NCBI GenBank assembly: GCA_019244415.1
Contig: JAFASN010000045.1
Span: 1-40,777 of the forward strand
Length of the DNA stretch: 40,777 nucleotides
From: Verrucomicrobiota bacterium
Lineage (GTDB): Bacteria > Verrucomicrobiota > Verrucomicrobiia > Chthoniobacterales > UBA10450
Reading direction: 5' to 3'
In this document: piece after piece, positions 32,106 through 40,587 of the stretch
Layout of the letters: each line of letters begins with the position of its first letter
How positions within the stretch are numbered: position 1 is the stretch's first letter
Position numbers and translations under genes: made by a program
Notes under the pieces: generated by a model
Databases searched by the model: none
Seen by the model: only the letters and a program-made list of their open reading frames with translations
What the model was told of the DNA's origin: nothing

Positions 32106-33497
32106 CTATCCGGGAATGCCTTTCAGCATCTCCGTGTTCGTGGGGAATTTCTTCACGAACATGAGCAAACGCTGAATGGCTTCGTCCGGCTTATGCCCGG
32201 CAAGGCCGCGCCGGATAAGATTGATTTTTTCCAGCTCCCACGGCTGAAGAAGCAATTCCTCGCGCCGTGTACCGGAGAGGAAAATATCCACCGCGGGATA
32301 AATGCGCAGATCGCTGATCTTGCGGTCGAGTACCAGCTCCATGTTACCGGTGCCTTTGAATTCCTGAAAGATCAGCTCGTCCATGCGGCTCCCGGTTTCG
32401 ATCAGCGCCGTCGCCACGATGGTAAGCGAGCCGGCTTCTTCGGTGTTGCGGGCCGCCGCAAAAATTTTGCGCGGCTGTTCCATCGCGCGCGCATCGATGC
32501 CGCCACTCATAGTACGCCCGCCGCCGCCCATCGCATTATTAAATGCGCGCGCGGTGCGAGTGATCGAGTCGAGCAAAATGAACACATGTTCACCGGCTTC
32601 CACCAGCCGCTTGGCGCGCTCGATCGCCAACATGGCGATTCGCGTATGGCTCTTGATGTCGCTGTCATTCGAGCTGGCCATGATCTCGGCCTTCGGATGC
32701 GAACGGCGGAAATCGGTCACTTCTTCCGGGCGTTCATCGACGAGCAGAATGATCAGCCGCATCTCCGGATGGTTCTTCGCCACCGCGTCAGCGATGTGAT
32801 GCAGCAGCGTCGTTTTCCCGGTGCGCGGCGGGGCGACAATCAAGCCGCGCTGCCCCATGCCCAGCGGCGTCATCAGGTCCATGATGCGCGTGGTGTAACG
32901 GTCCGGCACCGTCTCAAGCTTGATGCGCTTGTTCGGATTGATCGTCGTCAGCTCTTCGAAGGCGCGCAGCCCCTGGTACTTCGTCGGCTCGCCGCCGTTG
33001 ATCTGAAGCAGTTTTGTTAACTGCGGCCCGCGATTGCCACGCCGTGTTTCGCCGTAAATCCACATGCCATCGCGCAAGCCAAAGCGGCGCACGATGTCCG
33101 GCGTCACGAAAATGTCCTGCTGCGCCTGGACGAAATTGCGCTTGGGATCGCGGAGAAAACCAAACCCTTTCCCGGAGATCTCGATGATGCCTTCGCCAAA
33201 CTCCGGTTCGCCCTGTTCGACCGGCTCACCTTCGGCCGGCGCACCTTCGGCATTTTCGGCTTGTTGTTCCCCGCTCGTACTATCGTTGTTGTAGTTCCCC
33301 CCGAAGCGATCGTTCGAGTAATCGGAATTGAAATTGCGACGTCGCGGAAACCTGCGCCGCGGCCTGCGATGCCGCTCGCGTTCCGGTCGCGCTTCGACCT
33401 CAGTACGCTGTTCGGTTTCCGGTCGCGCTTCCGTCTGGATCTTTGTTTCCGTCTCCGGACGCGCCCCGGCTTCGTGGTTCTCGTTCTCTTGGCTCAT
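32106..33497 (-). CDS. rho: Transcription termination factor Rho
   Basis: Rho is a hexameric RNA helicase that ends transcription. The RNA-binding cold-shock-like domain is present (GIIEISGKGFGFLRD, about residue 105), then the ATPase core with P-loop VAPPRTGKTTLLHH, Walker B LIILLVDERPEEVTDF, the Q-loop/R-loop region TRTARAFNNAMGGGGRTMSGG (32560-32500), and GTGNMELVLDRKISDLR. The first about 100 residues are an added disordered segment: Glu/Thr-rich, then Arg-rich (RHRRPRRRFPRRRNF), then Asn/Gly-rich (NDRFGGNYNNDS), then acidic. Such N-terminal insertions are lineage-specific and can influence RNA binding or condensate formation. It follows yebC by 45 bases. Confidence 0.97.
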   Translation of the reverse strand: MSQENENHEAGARPETETKIQTEARPETEQRTEVEARPERERHRRPRRRFPRRRNFNSDYSNDRFGGNYNNDSTSGEQQAENAEGAPAEGEPVEQGEPEFGEGIIEISGKGFGFLRDPKRNFVQAQQDIFVTPDIVRRFGLRDGMWIYGETRRGNRGPQLTKLLQINGGEPTKYQGLRAFEELTTINPNKRIKLETVPDRYTTRIMDLMTPLGMGQRGLIVAPPRTGKTTLLHHIADAVAKNHPEMRLIILLVDERPEEVTDFRRSHPKAEIMASSNDSDIKSHTRIAMLAIERAKRLVEAGEHVFILLDSITRTARAFNNAMGGGGRTMSGGIDARAMEQPRKIFAAARNTEEAGSLTIVATALIETGSRMDELIFQEFKGTGNMELVLDRKISDLRIYPAVDIFLSGTRREELLLQPWELEKINLIRRGLAGHKPDEAIQRLLMFVKKFPTNTEMLKGIPG

Positions 33498-33542
33498 AAT
33501 GAATTTGCCCGTGCGCCGGCGGGTTGGCAGCGCCCGGTTAGA

Positions 33543-34298
33543 TCACGCCGGCAATTTGGCCAGCACCTGCTCAGGAATTTCTAAATTTGAATAGACGTTC
33601 TGCACGTCATCGTCGTCCTCGAGCGCGTCACACAAGCGCAAGACCTGTTGCGCCAGCGCGTCGTCGCCGAGCGTGATTGTGGTATCGGGGATGAAGGTAA
33701 ACTTTTGGCTCTCGGTGGTGACGCCCGCGTTCCTGAGCGCCTCAGCTACAGCGTAGAGCTGATCGGGAGCAGTGAGTACAACATACGCATCCTCCTCCGT
33801 TGTCAACTCCTCCGCGCCCGCTTCGAGTACCAGCTCCAACACGCGATCCTCCTCTGCGCCGTCACGCGGCACGATGATCTGCCCCTTGCGATGGAACATG
33901 TAGGAAACGCTCCCACTCGAGGCCAGGTTGCCGTGGTTCTTCGTGAAAATGCTCCGCACTTCCGCAGCGGTGCGGTTTTTGTTGTCCGTCGCCGTTTCCA
34001 CGATCAACGCTACCCCGCCCGGCGCGTAACCTTCGTAGACAATCTCCTCGAAATGCGCCGCGTCATTGCCTTCGCCCGTGCCTCGTTTGATTGCGCGCTC
34101 GATGTTATCGTTCGGCATGCTGGCGGCGCGCGCTGCCAGTACTGCACTGCGCAGCCGCGGATTACCGCCGGAATCGCCCCCGCCGCTTTTCGCCGCGATC
34201 GTGATTTCCTTCGAGAGCTTCGAAAAAATCTTTCCGCGTTTCGCGTCAATAGCGCCTTTGAAGCGCTTTACTTTCGACCACTTGCTGTGTCCCGCCAT
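33543..34298 (-). CDS. yebC: YebC/PmpR-family protein
   Basis: A 251-residue member of the TACO1/YebC family: MAGHSKWSKVKRFKGAIDAKRGKIFSKLSKEI (34298-34203), NPRLRSAVLAARAASMPNDNIERAIKRG, and YEGYAPGGVALIVETATDNKNRTAAEVRSIF. It ends with the PDTTITLGDD and LCDALEDDDDVQNVYSN segments characteristic of the family. Members have been described as transcription regulators and, more recently, as translation factors easing ribosome stalling at proline-rich stretches. Length and start are standard. It lies between typA and rho in a minus-strand run. Confidence 0.96.
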   Translation of the reverse strand: MAGHSKWSKVKRFKGAIDAKRGKIFSKLSKEITIAAKSGGGDSGGNPRLRSAVLAARAASMPNDNIERAIKRGTGEGNDAAHFEEIVYEGYAPGGVALIVETATDNKNRTAAEVRSIFTKNHGNLASSGSVSYMFHRKGQIIVPRDGAEEDRVLELVLEAGAEELTTEEDAYVVLTAPDQLYAVAEALRNAGVTTESQKFTFIPDTTITLGDDALAQQVLRLCDALEDDDDVQNVYSNLEIPEQVLAKLPA

Positions 34299-34443
34299 AA
34301 TTGTGCGGAGTAGTTAATGTAAGAGTCGCCTGACCGGATTACCGCTAAGAAATTTCGGACGAGTGCGAGAACTCCGAAGAGGCGGACTGACCCAGCAATT
34401 CAACGGCACTTCTTACGGTTTGTCAATGGAAGTTGCTGTCCGA

Positions 34444-34517
34444 TGTAGAGGCGGCTGTTCTCAGCCGCATCGTGTGCCTGGCCCGACCGCGTGCGGGTGA
34501 GGACACCCGCCGCTACA
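34444..34517. repeat. MITE-like inverted repeat, TGTAG ends
   Basis: The left end TGTAGAGGCGGCTGTTCTCA matches the inverse of the right end, which reads ACACCCGCCGCTACA, at most positions. This 74-bp imperfect palindrome sits directly beside another dispersed repeat. The 34299-34623 gap has no gene. Confidence 0.55.
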
Positions 34518-34521
34518 ACTC

Positions 34522-34614
34522 GTCATCCCAAGCGAATGCTAGGGATCCCGTGGCGACCCTTTACGGTAACTTCGCGGCATCCCTTGACTCCGCTCTCGCT
34601 TCGCTCAGGATGAC
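34522..34614. repeat. Dispersed inverted repeat, GTCATCCC family
   Basis: Begins GTCATCCCAAGCGAA and ends TTCGCTCAGGATGAC with inner AGGGATCCC and GGCATCCCT. Same family as 3577-3668. It ends 9 bases past the typA stop. Confidence 0.7.
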
Positions 34615-34623
34615 ATCTGTCAA

Positions 34624-36444
34624 TCACGCTGCCACCGCTGCCGCTGCCCGCTTTCGTTGCGTCGCATCCAAAATCCGCTTCCGCAATCGCAGCGATTTCG
34701 GCGTCGCCTCCACGTACTCATCCGCATCGATGTACTCGATTGCCCTTTCCAGGCTCAGCTTCAGGGGCGCCTCCAGCTGAATGCCCTTGCCTTCCCCCTG
34801 GCTGCGCATGTTGGTGAGATGTTTGGCCTTGCACGGATTCACCGGCATATCTTCCGGCCGGGCGTTCTCGCCCACGATCATCCCGGTGTAGATTTCCTCC
34901 TGCGGCCCCACGAACAATCGACCGCGCTCCTGGATGCTATTCAGCGCATACGCCGTACTCGTGCCGGTTTCCATCGACACCATCACGCCGCGATTGCGTC
35001 CCGCGATCTCCCCCTTGTATCGCGCGTACTCTTTGAACAGATGACTCATCAAACCTTCCCCGCGCGTCAGGTTCACCAGATCAGTTTCAAAGCCGATCAG
35101 TCCGCGTGTCGGAATCACGGCTTCCATCGAAACGCGGTTCGCGTGATGATCCATGGCCGTCACTTCGCCCTTTCGCCCGGCGAGCGATTGCATCACGTCA
35201 CCAACATTCTCGCCCGGTACTTCGACGTACAGATTCTCGATCGGTTCCAGCAGCTCACCGTTTTCGCCTTTGTTGAAAATAACTTCCGGCCGCGAGACCA
35301 TTACCTCGTAGCCTTCGCGTCGCATTTGCTCGACGAGGATCGCGATCTGCATCTCGCCACGCGCGTTGATCTCGAACGCGCCGGCCGTTTCCGTATCACT
35401 TACTTCGAGACAAACATTCGTGCGCGTTTCACGCACCAGCCGCTCCTTGATGTGGCGCGCAGTCACAAACTTCCCTTCGCGCCCGGCAAATGGCGAATCA
35501 TTCACCAAAATGCGCATCCGGATCGTTGGCGGATCGATGTCCACGAACTGCAACGGCGCGCGTTCCTCCCGGTCAGTCAGCGTTTCGCCAATGAAGACTT
35601 CTTCAAAACCGGTCAGTCCGATGATATCGCCGCCGCCAGCATGCTCGATCTGCACCTGCTGCAAACCGGAATAGGTAAACAGCGCCGTCACCGTAGCGCG
35701 TTCACGCGCTCCATCACGGTGAATGCAGATCATTGAATCGCCGACGTTGACCCGGCCGCTGATGATCCGCCCGATCGCAATGCGCCCAAGGTAATCGCTG
35801 TAATCGAGATTTGAGACGAGCATCTGGAAGAAGGGTGCGTCGGAAATCTGCGGTGGCGGGACATGTTTCACGATCGCTTCGAAAAGCGGCGTCATATCTT
35901 CGTTATTTTCGTGCAACTCGCGCAGGGCGAAACCTTCCTTCGCGCTCGTGTAAACGACGGGGAAATCGAGCTGCTCGTCGTCAGCTTTCAACTCGACGAA
36001 GAGATCGAACACCATGTCGAGTACTTTGTGCGGTCGCGCGTTCTCGCGATCGATTTTGTTGATGACCACGGTCGGCTTGGCCTTGTTCTCGAGCGCTTTT
36101 CGCAGCACGAACCGCGTCTGCGCCTGCGGCCCATCGTGCGCGTCCACCACCAGCAACACACCGTCCACCATTTTCATGATGCGCTCCACTTCGCCGCCGA
36201 AATCGGCGTGCCCGGGCGTATCGACGATGTTGATCCGATAACCGTTCCATTGAAACGAGGCGTTCTTCGCCCGAATAGTAATCCCTTTCTCGCGCTCGAG
36301 ATCCATCGAATCCATGACGCGCTCCTCCACCTTCTGATTGGAGCGAAAGGTGCCGGATTGCCGCAGCAATTGATCGACCAGCGTCGTCTTGCCGTGATCG
36401 ACGTGCGCAATAATGGCGATGTTGCGAATGTTATCCATTGTCAT
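34624..36444 (-). CDS. typA: Ribosome-associated GTPase TypA/BipA
   Basis: A 606-residue translational GTPase involved in ribosome assembly and stress adaptation. G-domain motifs: [16 protein letters not shown] (G1), the switch region [23 protein letters not shown] (G3), [11 protein letters not shown] (G4) and TSAKEG (G5). Domain II and the EF-G-like domains follow, with [12 protein letters not shown] and the TypA-specific C-terminal region [12 protein letters not shown]...[12 protein letters not shown] 36444 and ATG 36438 are both in frame; the second (MDNIRNIAI) fits family N-termini better. A GTCATCCC dispersed repeat runs into this start, supplying a GGGATGAC stretch just upstream. Confidence 0.96.
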   Translation of the reverse strand: MTMDNIRNIAIIAHVDHGKTTLVDQLLRQSGTFRSNQKVEERVMDSMDLEREKGITIRAKNASFQWNGYRINIVDTPGHADFGGEVERIMKMVDGVLLVVDAHDGPQAQTRFVLRKALENKAKPTVVINKIDRENARPHKVLDMVFDLFVELKADDEQLDFPVVYTSAKEGFALRELHENNEDMTPLFEAIVKHVPPPQISDAPFFQMLVSNLDYSDYLGRIAIGRIISGRVNVGDSMICIHRDGARERATVTALFTYSGLQQVQIEHAGGGDIIGLTGFEEVFIGETLTDREERAPLQFVDIDPPTIRMRILVNDSPFAGREGKFVTARHIKERLVRETRTNVCLEVSDTETAGAFEINARGEMQIAILVEQMRREGYEVMVSRPEVIFNKGENGELLEPIENLYVEVPGENVGDVMQSLAGRKGEVTAMDHHANRVSMEAVIPTRGLIGFETDLVNLTRGEGLMSHLFKEYARYKGEIAGRNRGVMVSMETGTSTAYALNSIQERGRLFVGPQEEIYTGMIVGENARPEDMPVNPCKAKHLTNMRSQGEGKGIQLEAPLKLSLERAIEYIDADEYVEATPKSLRLRKRILDATQRKRAAAAVAA

Positions 36445-36540
36445 CCCAAGCGGAGCAAAGCGCAGCCGAGGTATCTCTGACCAGTCGCTGCCGGTACTAG
36501 AGGTTCCTCGATTCCGCTCGGCTGCGCTCGCAATGGCAGT
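36440..36540. repeat. Dispersed inverted repeat abutting typA start
   Basis: Begins GTCATCCCAAGCGGAGC with GCGCAGCCGAGG inside; the inverse arm GCTCGGCTGCGCTCGCAATG closes it. A diverged relative of the 34522 copy, so typA is bracketed by two related repeats. The 36445-36697 gap holds only this repeat and a terminator. Confidence 0.6.
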
Positions 36541-36645
36541 GGACTCAGCGTTACTTACAGCAGCAGGCGATGCGCCCGCCGTGAAAAGGTCACCAATATC
36601 CAGCAGCTTTGCCCCCGGTCAATGTTACTCTGTCGAGTACAAAAA

Positions 36646-36671
36646 GATCGCCCGGGTTTCCCCGGGCGATC
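36646..36671 (-). terminator. Rho-independent terminator of the subtilase gene
   Basis: A perfect 11-bp stem, GATCGCCCGGG and CCCGGGCGATC, with a 4-base loop. On the minus strand it is followed by TTTTT and lies 27 bases after the stop at 36698. Confidence 0.85.
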
Positions 36672-36697
36672 TCTTGCTTTGCTTGCTGCCTGCGACG

Positions 36698-39600
36698 CTA
36701 CTGGAGAGGCGCTACCACCGCCTGCTGCTCGTTGATGAACCCGAACCCATCAAGGACAGAATAGCCGCTGCCGAGACGGTTCTTAATCGTGCCGCTGAAG
36801 GTCGAGCCATCCCCGAGCGTACCGGAAAACGCCATTCCATCGTTGGTTACCGTCCCTTCCGGAATCAGAACGCCGCCGCCGAAAAGGTCGGCGCTATATT
36901 GCGCCGAGGTGCTGCCGGCGACAGGCGTATGAGCAGTACTCTCGACGACAGAACTATGCTGCACACCTCGCCCAACAGTGAAGCGCAGGATCTTGCCGCC
37001 GGTGAAATTCCCGCTCGCTGAGCTCAACGTCATGGTCCAGTACTGACTGGTGCCGTTCGAAGGCGCCGGTGCGAGGTTGCTGTAAACGGCGCTCACGTCG
37101 CCTGAAGCAAGTCCCACCGAACCAGTGCCGAAGGTAAACGCCTTCGTGCTCGGCATAAACACCAAGCCGGGATAGACATTGCTGAAGTATGCGTTGTTCG
37201 TATCGAGGCCGTTGTTGCCGCAGGTCACGCAGCCACCCGTTGCTGCGGTGCCAGCCGGATTGAAGCTCAGGCTGGTAATGTAACTGGAGCCGGAGTACGC
37301 CACCGCGAACGAGTTAGTATCGTTGAGGCCGGTCCCGGTATTCGACTCATTGTCACTGCTGATCGTAATCGCAATTTTATCGCCGTTGCTGGCGCGAGCG
37401 CTACCGCTCGAGTAGTTCGGATCGAGATCGTGCACGAACGTGCTGCTGTGTAGCAGTGTCATCATCTGCGCCGGAGTCACGCTGCGATAGCCACCGTGGG
37501 CTTCCAGTACAAGCAATGCGCAAGCCGCAGCATGCGGTGCCGCCGCGCTGGTGCCGGAGAAGTTCGCAGCGGCATCATAATCCGATGTCGAATCGCTGCC
37601 GAGTCCCGCCAGGCCTTCGTTCACGGAGATGTTCGCCGCATCCGCGGCAGCGATGCCGGGCTGGAGACGAACCTCAGGTGTATCGAAGCGATTCTGATTG
37701 CTGTCGAAGTAGACCGTCACCGGACCGGGTGAGGTGAAGTACTCAGGAACGTTTGGCCGGAACACGCTGTAAGCCGCTGTGCCGTTGCAACCATTAGCCA
37801 TGGCATGCCCGCCGGTGGTCACGGTGTTGTAGGTGAAGTATTTAGCTGGGCCGTAACCGGAGCGACCGTTAGCCGGGAGCAGATAACGAATATGATCCGC
37901 GACATTTGGGCCGGTGGGCGTGTTTGAGCGGGCGAGCACGTACTGGACCTGTTTTCCGCTCGAGTAATTCGTGTAGCCAAGCTCAATCGGCTCGTTGCTG
38001 GCAAGATTGTTTGTCGTCAACGAACTGCCGCTGATGTAAGCGCCAGTCGTACTGAAGACAAGCAGGTTCCAATCCGAACCGACGTAGCTGGTAATGGTAG
38101 CCAGATTGACCGTGAGGTTAAATGTTCCGGTAGTAGTGCCGTAACGGCCAACGATGATCTGGTATTGTCCGGTGAAAGGAGCCACGAAATTCACCGTCTC
38201 ATCGACCCCGGTGTCTTGCACGAGTAAGGTATTGCCGCTGGGATCGATGATGGTGATGATTGCATCGAGAGTGCCGCTGGTCGCCATTTCGACGACCTGG
38301 TAGCCCTGGCCGGCGGTGAACTGCGGCAACGGCGGAGTGCTTGACCCGTTGAAGGTCGCCGTTTTTTGAGTCGAGGAGATGGTACCGCTGTTCGCGTAAA
38401 TTTGCCCGCCGACACTCTGGATGCCCCCATTCTGATCGTAGGGATCATTCCATTGCAAAATGGTGGGCACGGTATTGTTCGCCGCGATGTTGACCGTTTG
38501 GGCAATGTCTAGCCCGTTCGGGTTGAAATTATGAAATCCGCCAGCGTAAAGGTTCGCCGGCACGCCGGTGAGATTGATGTTTGTGCCAGCGAGCGCGCTG
38601 TTCGTCGCCGCGGTCAAGCCACTGCCATTGGGCACGACGCGAATCTCGGATTCGTAGCCGTTGGTGCCAATGTCGTTTGCGGCGGACGAAAAATAGTGAA
38701 CACCCGCAGCTGCCACATCGTTCACACCCGCGCCGATGATGCCATCCTCATAAAATGGCTCGTCGAAATAGCCGACGTCATCGCAAATCACGTCTGCGGC
38801 GAAACCCTGCGAGCTTGCGTTCGGGAAATCGGGGCTGTTGATTCCGGCTAATCCGCGGATCACGTTCGCGAAGCTGACTTCACCTTCATCAGCCGTGCCG
38901 AAGCCGACGCGCGCTTTCGGCGCCATGTGATACACGATCTGGCACATGCCGCGCCCTTCATCATCGCTCGTGTTGCTCGAGAGATCGTCCAGCAACACGA
39001 AAACCGGTGTGGTATTCCCGACCGGATTACTGCCACTCCCGGGCAAGTCATTATTGGTGACATCGAGCGATGCTGGATGCGCGGTGTTTGCGGCGAAGCT
39101 GTTTGATATACAGGCGATGCTCAAACCCGAGCCTTCATAATCGACGGGGGCGGAGGGATTATAGTACTGGTTCACTTGGTCAACACGATGCTGAACCACC
39201 CCTTGATCAAAGAAGGTGCCGAGATTTGGGTACACCTGGCCCGGGGTAGCATTTGGTGGGGGCGGCAGAAGCAGCTTGTGTAATGTGGCGGTGATCGACG
39301 GCGGCTCGACAGGGGCGCGGTTATGCCGCGGCTTGAGCTCGAGGATGACGGAGCGCACCCCGCGAGTACCAGCGAGCATCGGCACATCATCCGTGGAGAC
39401 GAGCGCGTTCATCACGCCGACGTTCCGGTACTTGGGATCGATTGATGTAACTGTTACGCCTGGCAGGCGGGTCGAGAGCAGGGCCACGAGCTCGTCTGGT
39501 TTCAGAGCTCCGGTGAGATTAATGCGCACCAGCAGTCGGCCTTGGGCATCACTGAGGGCGAGTTGAGCCATGCCAGCGGTGGCTTGGTCAGTGTACTGCT

Positions 39601-39784
39601 GCCCGTTAAATGTGACGGTGTTTATGCGCTTGTTCTGCGCTTTGGCCGTCTTGATGGCGACGTTGCTCGCGACGAGTTTATCGAGACCGTTGCCTAGGTT
39701 CTCCGGCACCGGCTTCGCCAGCAGTGGGTTCAAAATAATGCCGAGCGTGGCGACAAAGAATGCGCTGCGGAGGAGGTGTTTCAT
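36698..39784 (-). CDS. Secreted subtilase-fold protein with inserted PPC-like domain and altered active site
   Basis: A 1028-residue exported protein with signal peptide (LLRSAFFVATLGIILNPLLA). Residues about 50-155 look like a propeptide. The S8-like domain starts at GSGLSIACISNSF (residues 218-230), where the catalytic Asp position reads Ser227-Asn228. The His region reads SDDEGRGMCQIVYHMAPKA (273-290), with Glu276 where His is expected. The oxyanion Asn may be Asn370 in FSSAAND. The serine loop NFSGTSAAAPHAA is intact with Ser746. A beta-sandwich resembling a bacterial pre-peptidase (PPC) domain is inserted at about 475-560 between the halves of the catalytic domain. The last 200 residues are a beta-rich Gly/Ser/Asn domain. 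It is preceded by a PEP-CTERM gene 32 bases upstream. Confidence 0.85.
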   Translation of the reverse strand: MKHLLRSAFFVATLGIILNPLLAKPVPENLGNGLDKLVASNVAIKTAKAQNKRINTVTFNGQQYTDQATAGMAQLALSDAQGRLLVRINLTGALKPDELVALLSTRLPGVTVTSIDPKYRNVGVMNALVSTDDVPMLAGTRGVRSVILELKPRHNRAPVEPPSITATLHKLLLPPPPNATPGQVYPNLGTFFDQGVVQHRVDQVNQYYNPSAPVDYEGSGLSIACISNSFAANTAHPASLDVTNNDLPGSGSNPVGNTTPVFVLLDDLSSNTSDDEGRGMCQIVYHMAPKARVGFGTADEGEVSFANVIRGLAGINSPDFPNASSQGFAADVICDDVGYFDEPFYEDGIIGAGVNDVAAAGVHYFSSAANDIGTNGYESEIRVVPNGSGLTAATNSALAGTNINLTGVPANLYAGGFHNFNPNGLDIAQTVNIAANNTVPTILQWNDPYDQNGGIQSVGGQIYANSGTISSTQKTATFNGSSTPPLPQFTAGQGYQVVEMATSGTLDAIITIIDPSGNTLLVQDTGVDETVNFVAPFTGQYQIIVGRYGTTTGTFNLTVNLATITSYVGSDWNLLVFSTTGAYISGSSLTTNNLASNEPIELGYTNYSSGKQVQYVLARSNTPTGPNVADHIRYLLPANGRSGYGPAKYFTYNTVTTGGHAMANGCNGTAAYSVFRPNVPEYFTSPGPVTVYFDSNQNRFDTPEVRLQPGIAAADAANISVNEGLAGLGSDSTSDYDAAANFSGTSAAAPHAAACALLVLEAHGGYRSVTPAQMMTLLHSSTFVHDLDPNYSSGSARASNGDKIAITISSDNESNTGTGLNDTNSFAVAYSGSSYITSLSFNPAGTAATGGCVTCGNNGLDTNNAYFSNVYPGLVFMPSTKAFTFGTGSVGLASGDVSAVYSNLAPAPSNGTSQYWTMTLSSASGNFTGGKILRFTVGRGVQHSSVVESTAHTPVAGSTSAQYSADLFGGGVLIPEGTVTNDGMAFSGTLGDGSTFSGTIKNRLGSGYSVLDGFGFINEQQAVVAPLQ

Positions 39785-39816
39785 TGATTCATTACGGATA
39801 AGGTTTCCTGAGATGA

Positions 39817-40524
39817 TTAAATGTTGGTGCGAGCAGCGCGGCGTTTCCGTACCCAGCCGGCGAAGAAAACTCCACCAGCGAGCGAAAGCAGAATGGATGA
39901 CGGTTCGGGGACGGTGGTGATGTCGATCTCGTAGTTCCCGCTCTGCGCGAAAGAGGCAAAGCTATCGAAGTTTGAGAACACCCCCGGGTTGATGCCCAAC
40001 GCCGGACCGCGCACCGCTTTCGGATCAGAGTTCGTGGCGAAAACGAGCTGGTTATTAGAATTCACCGGTTCATTTCCTGAGAGGCTGATACCGATCAGGT
40101 ACGTCCCGGCTGAAAGCGACATCGTGAAGGGCGTGTTCGCCGGCAGACGCGACTGCACCGTGGCGCCGGTGGCATCATCGTTGCAATAAATGGGTGCGCC
40201 GTTGCTCTTGAAGAGGAAGAGCTCGGTATCGAGACCCCCGGCGCCCCCGCTGGCGCTGGTGAGAGCATTGATGGTCGAGAACTGTACTGTGGAAGGTGAG
40301 TTGAGCGTGAGGGAAAACACGTCAGCGTCATTGATTCCGCTAATGCTGCCGAAGATCATTGACGTCGTCCCGATGATGTTCGGTTGAGTGATACCTGTGT
40401 TTTGCGCGGTGCCGGGTGTTTGGCCGGCATCGCCTATCTCAGTATAAACCTGCGCGTGCACAGACGCGGCAGCCCAGAAGAGTACGGCAGCTATAGCTAG
40501 GCGGCGGAATGTATTTTGATGCAT
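39817..40524 (-). CDS. PEP-CTERM sorted exported protein with PPC-like domain
   Basis: From ATG 40524 the product is 235 residues: signal peptide NTFRRLAIAAVLFWAAASVHA, then a pre-peptidase-like beta domain (GDAGQTPGTAQNTG, ISGINDADVFSLTLNSPSTV, LDTELFLFKSNGAPIYCNDD, AGTYLIGISLSGNEP). The classic PEP-CTERM tail closes it: VPEPSSILLSLAGGVFFAG and the basic WVRKRRAARTNI. It should be processed by an exosortase (not in this window) and delivered to the surface or matrix. The frame opens 21 codons earlier, but those residues precede the signal peptide and are not needed. It is probably co-transcribed with the subtilase-fold gene, whose inserted domain is of the same general type. Confidence 0.9.
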   Translation of the reverse strand: MHQNTFRRLAIAAVLFWAAASVHAQVYTEIGDAGQTPGTAQNTGITQPNIIGTTSMIFGSISGINDADVFSLTLNSPSTVQFSTINALTSASGGAGGLDTELFLFKSNGAPIYCNDDATGATVQSRLPANTPFTMSLSAGTYLIGISLSGNEPVNSNNQLVFATNSDPKAVRGPALGINPGVFSNFDSFASFAQSGNYEIDITTVPEPSSILLSLAGGVFFAGWVRKRRAARTNI

Positions 40525-40587
40525 GGATGTGAGCTTTAGAATTGAGGGTTGTTTTTGCGTTTCCGCGTGGTCGGAAGGCCTATCCAA

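Noticed and set aside
31986-33020. 344-codon plus-strand frame opposite rho
   Set aside because: Antisense shadow of rho.
34657-35736. 359-codon plus-strand frame opposite typA
   Set aside because: Antisense shadow of typA.
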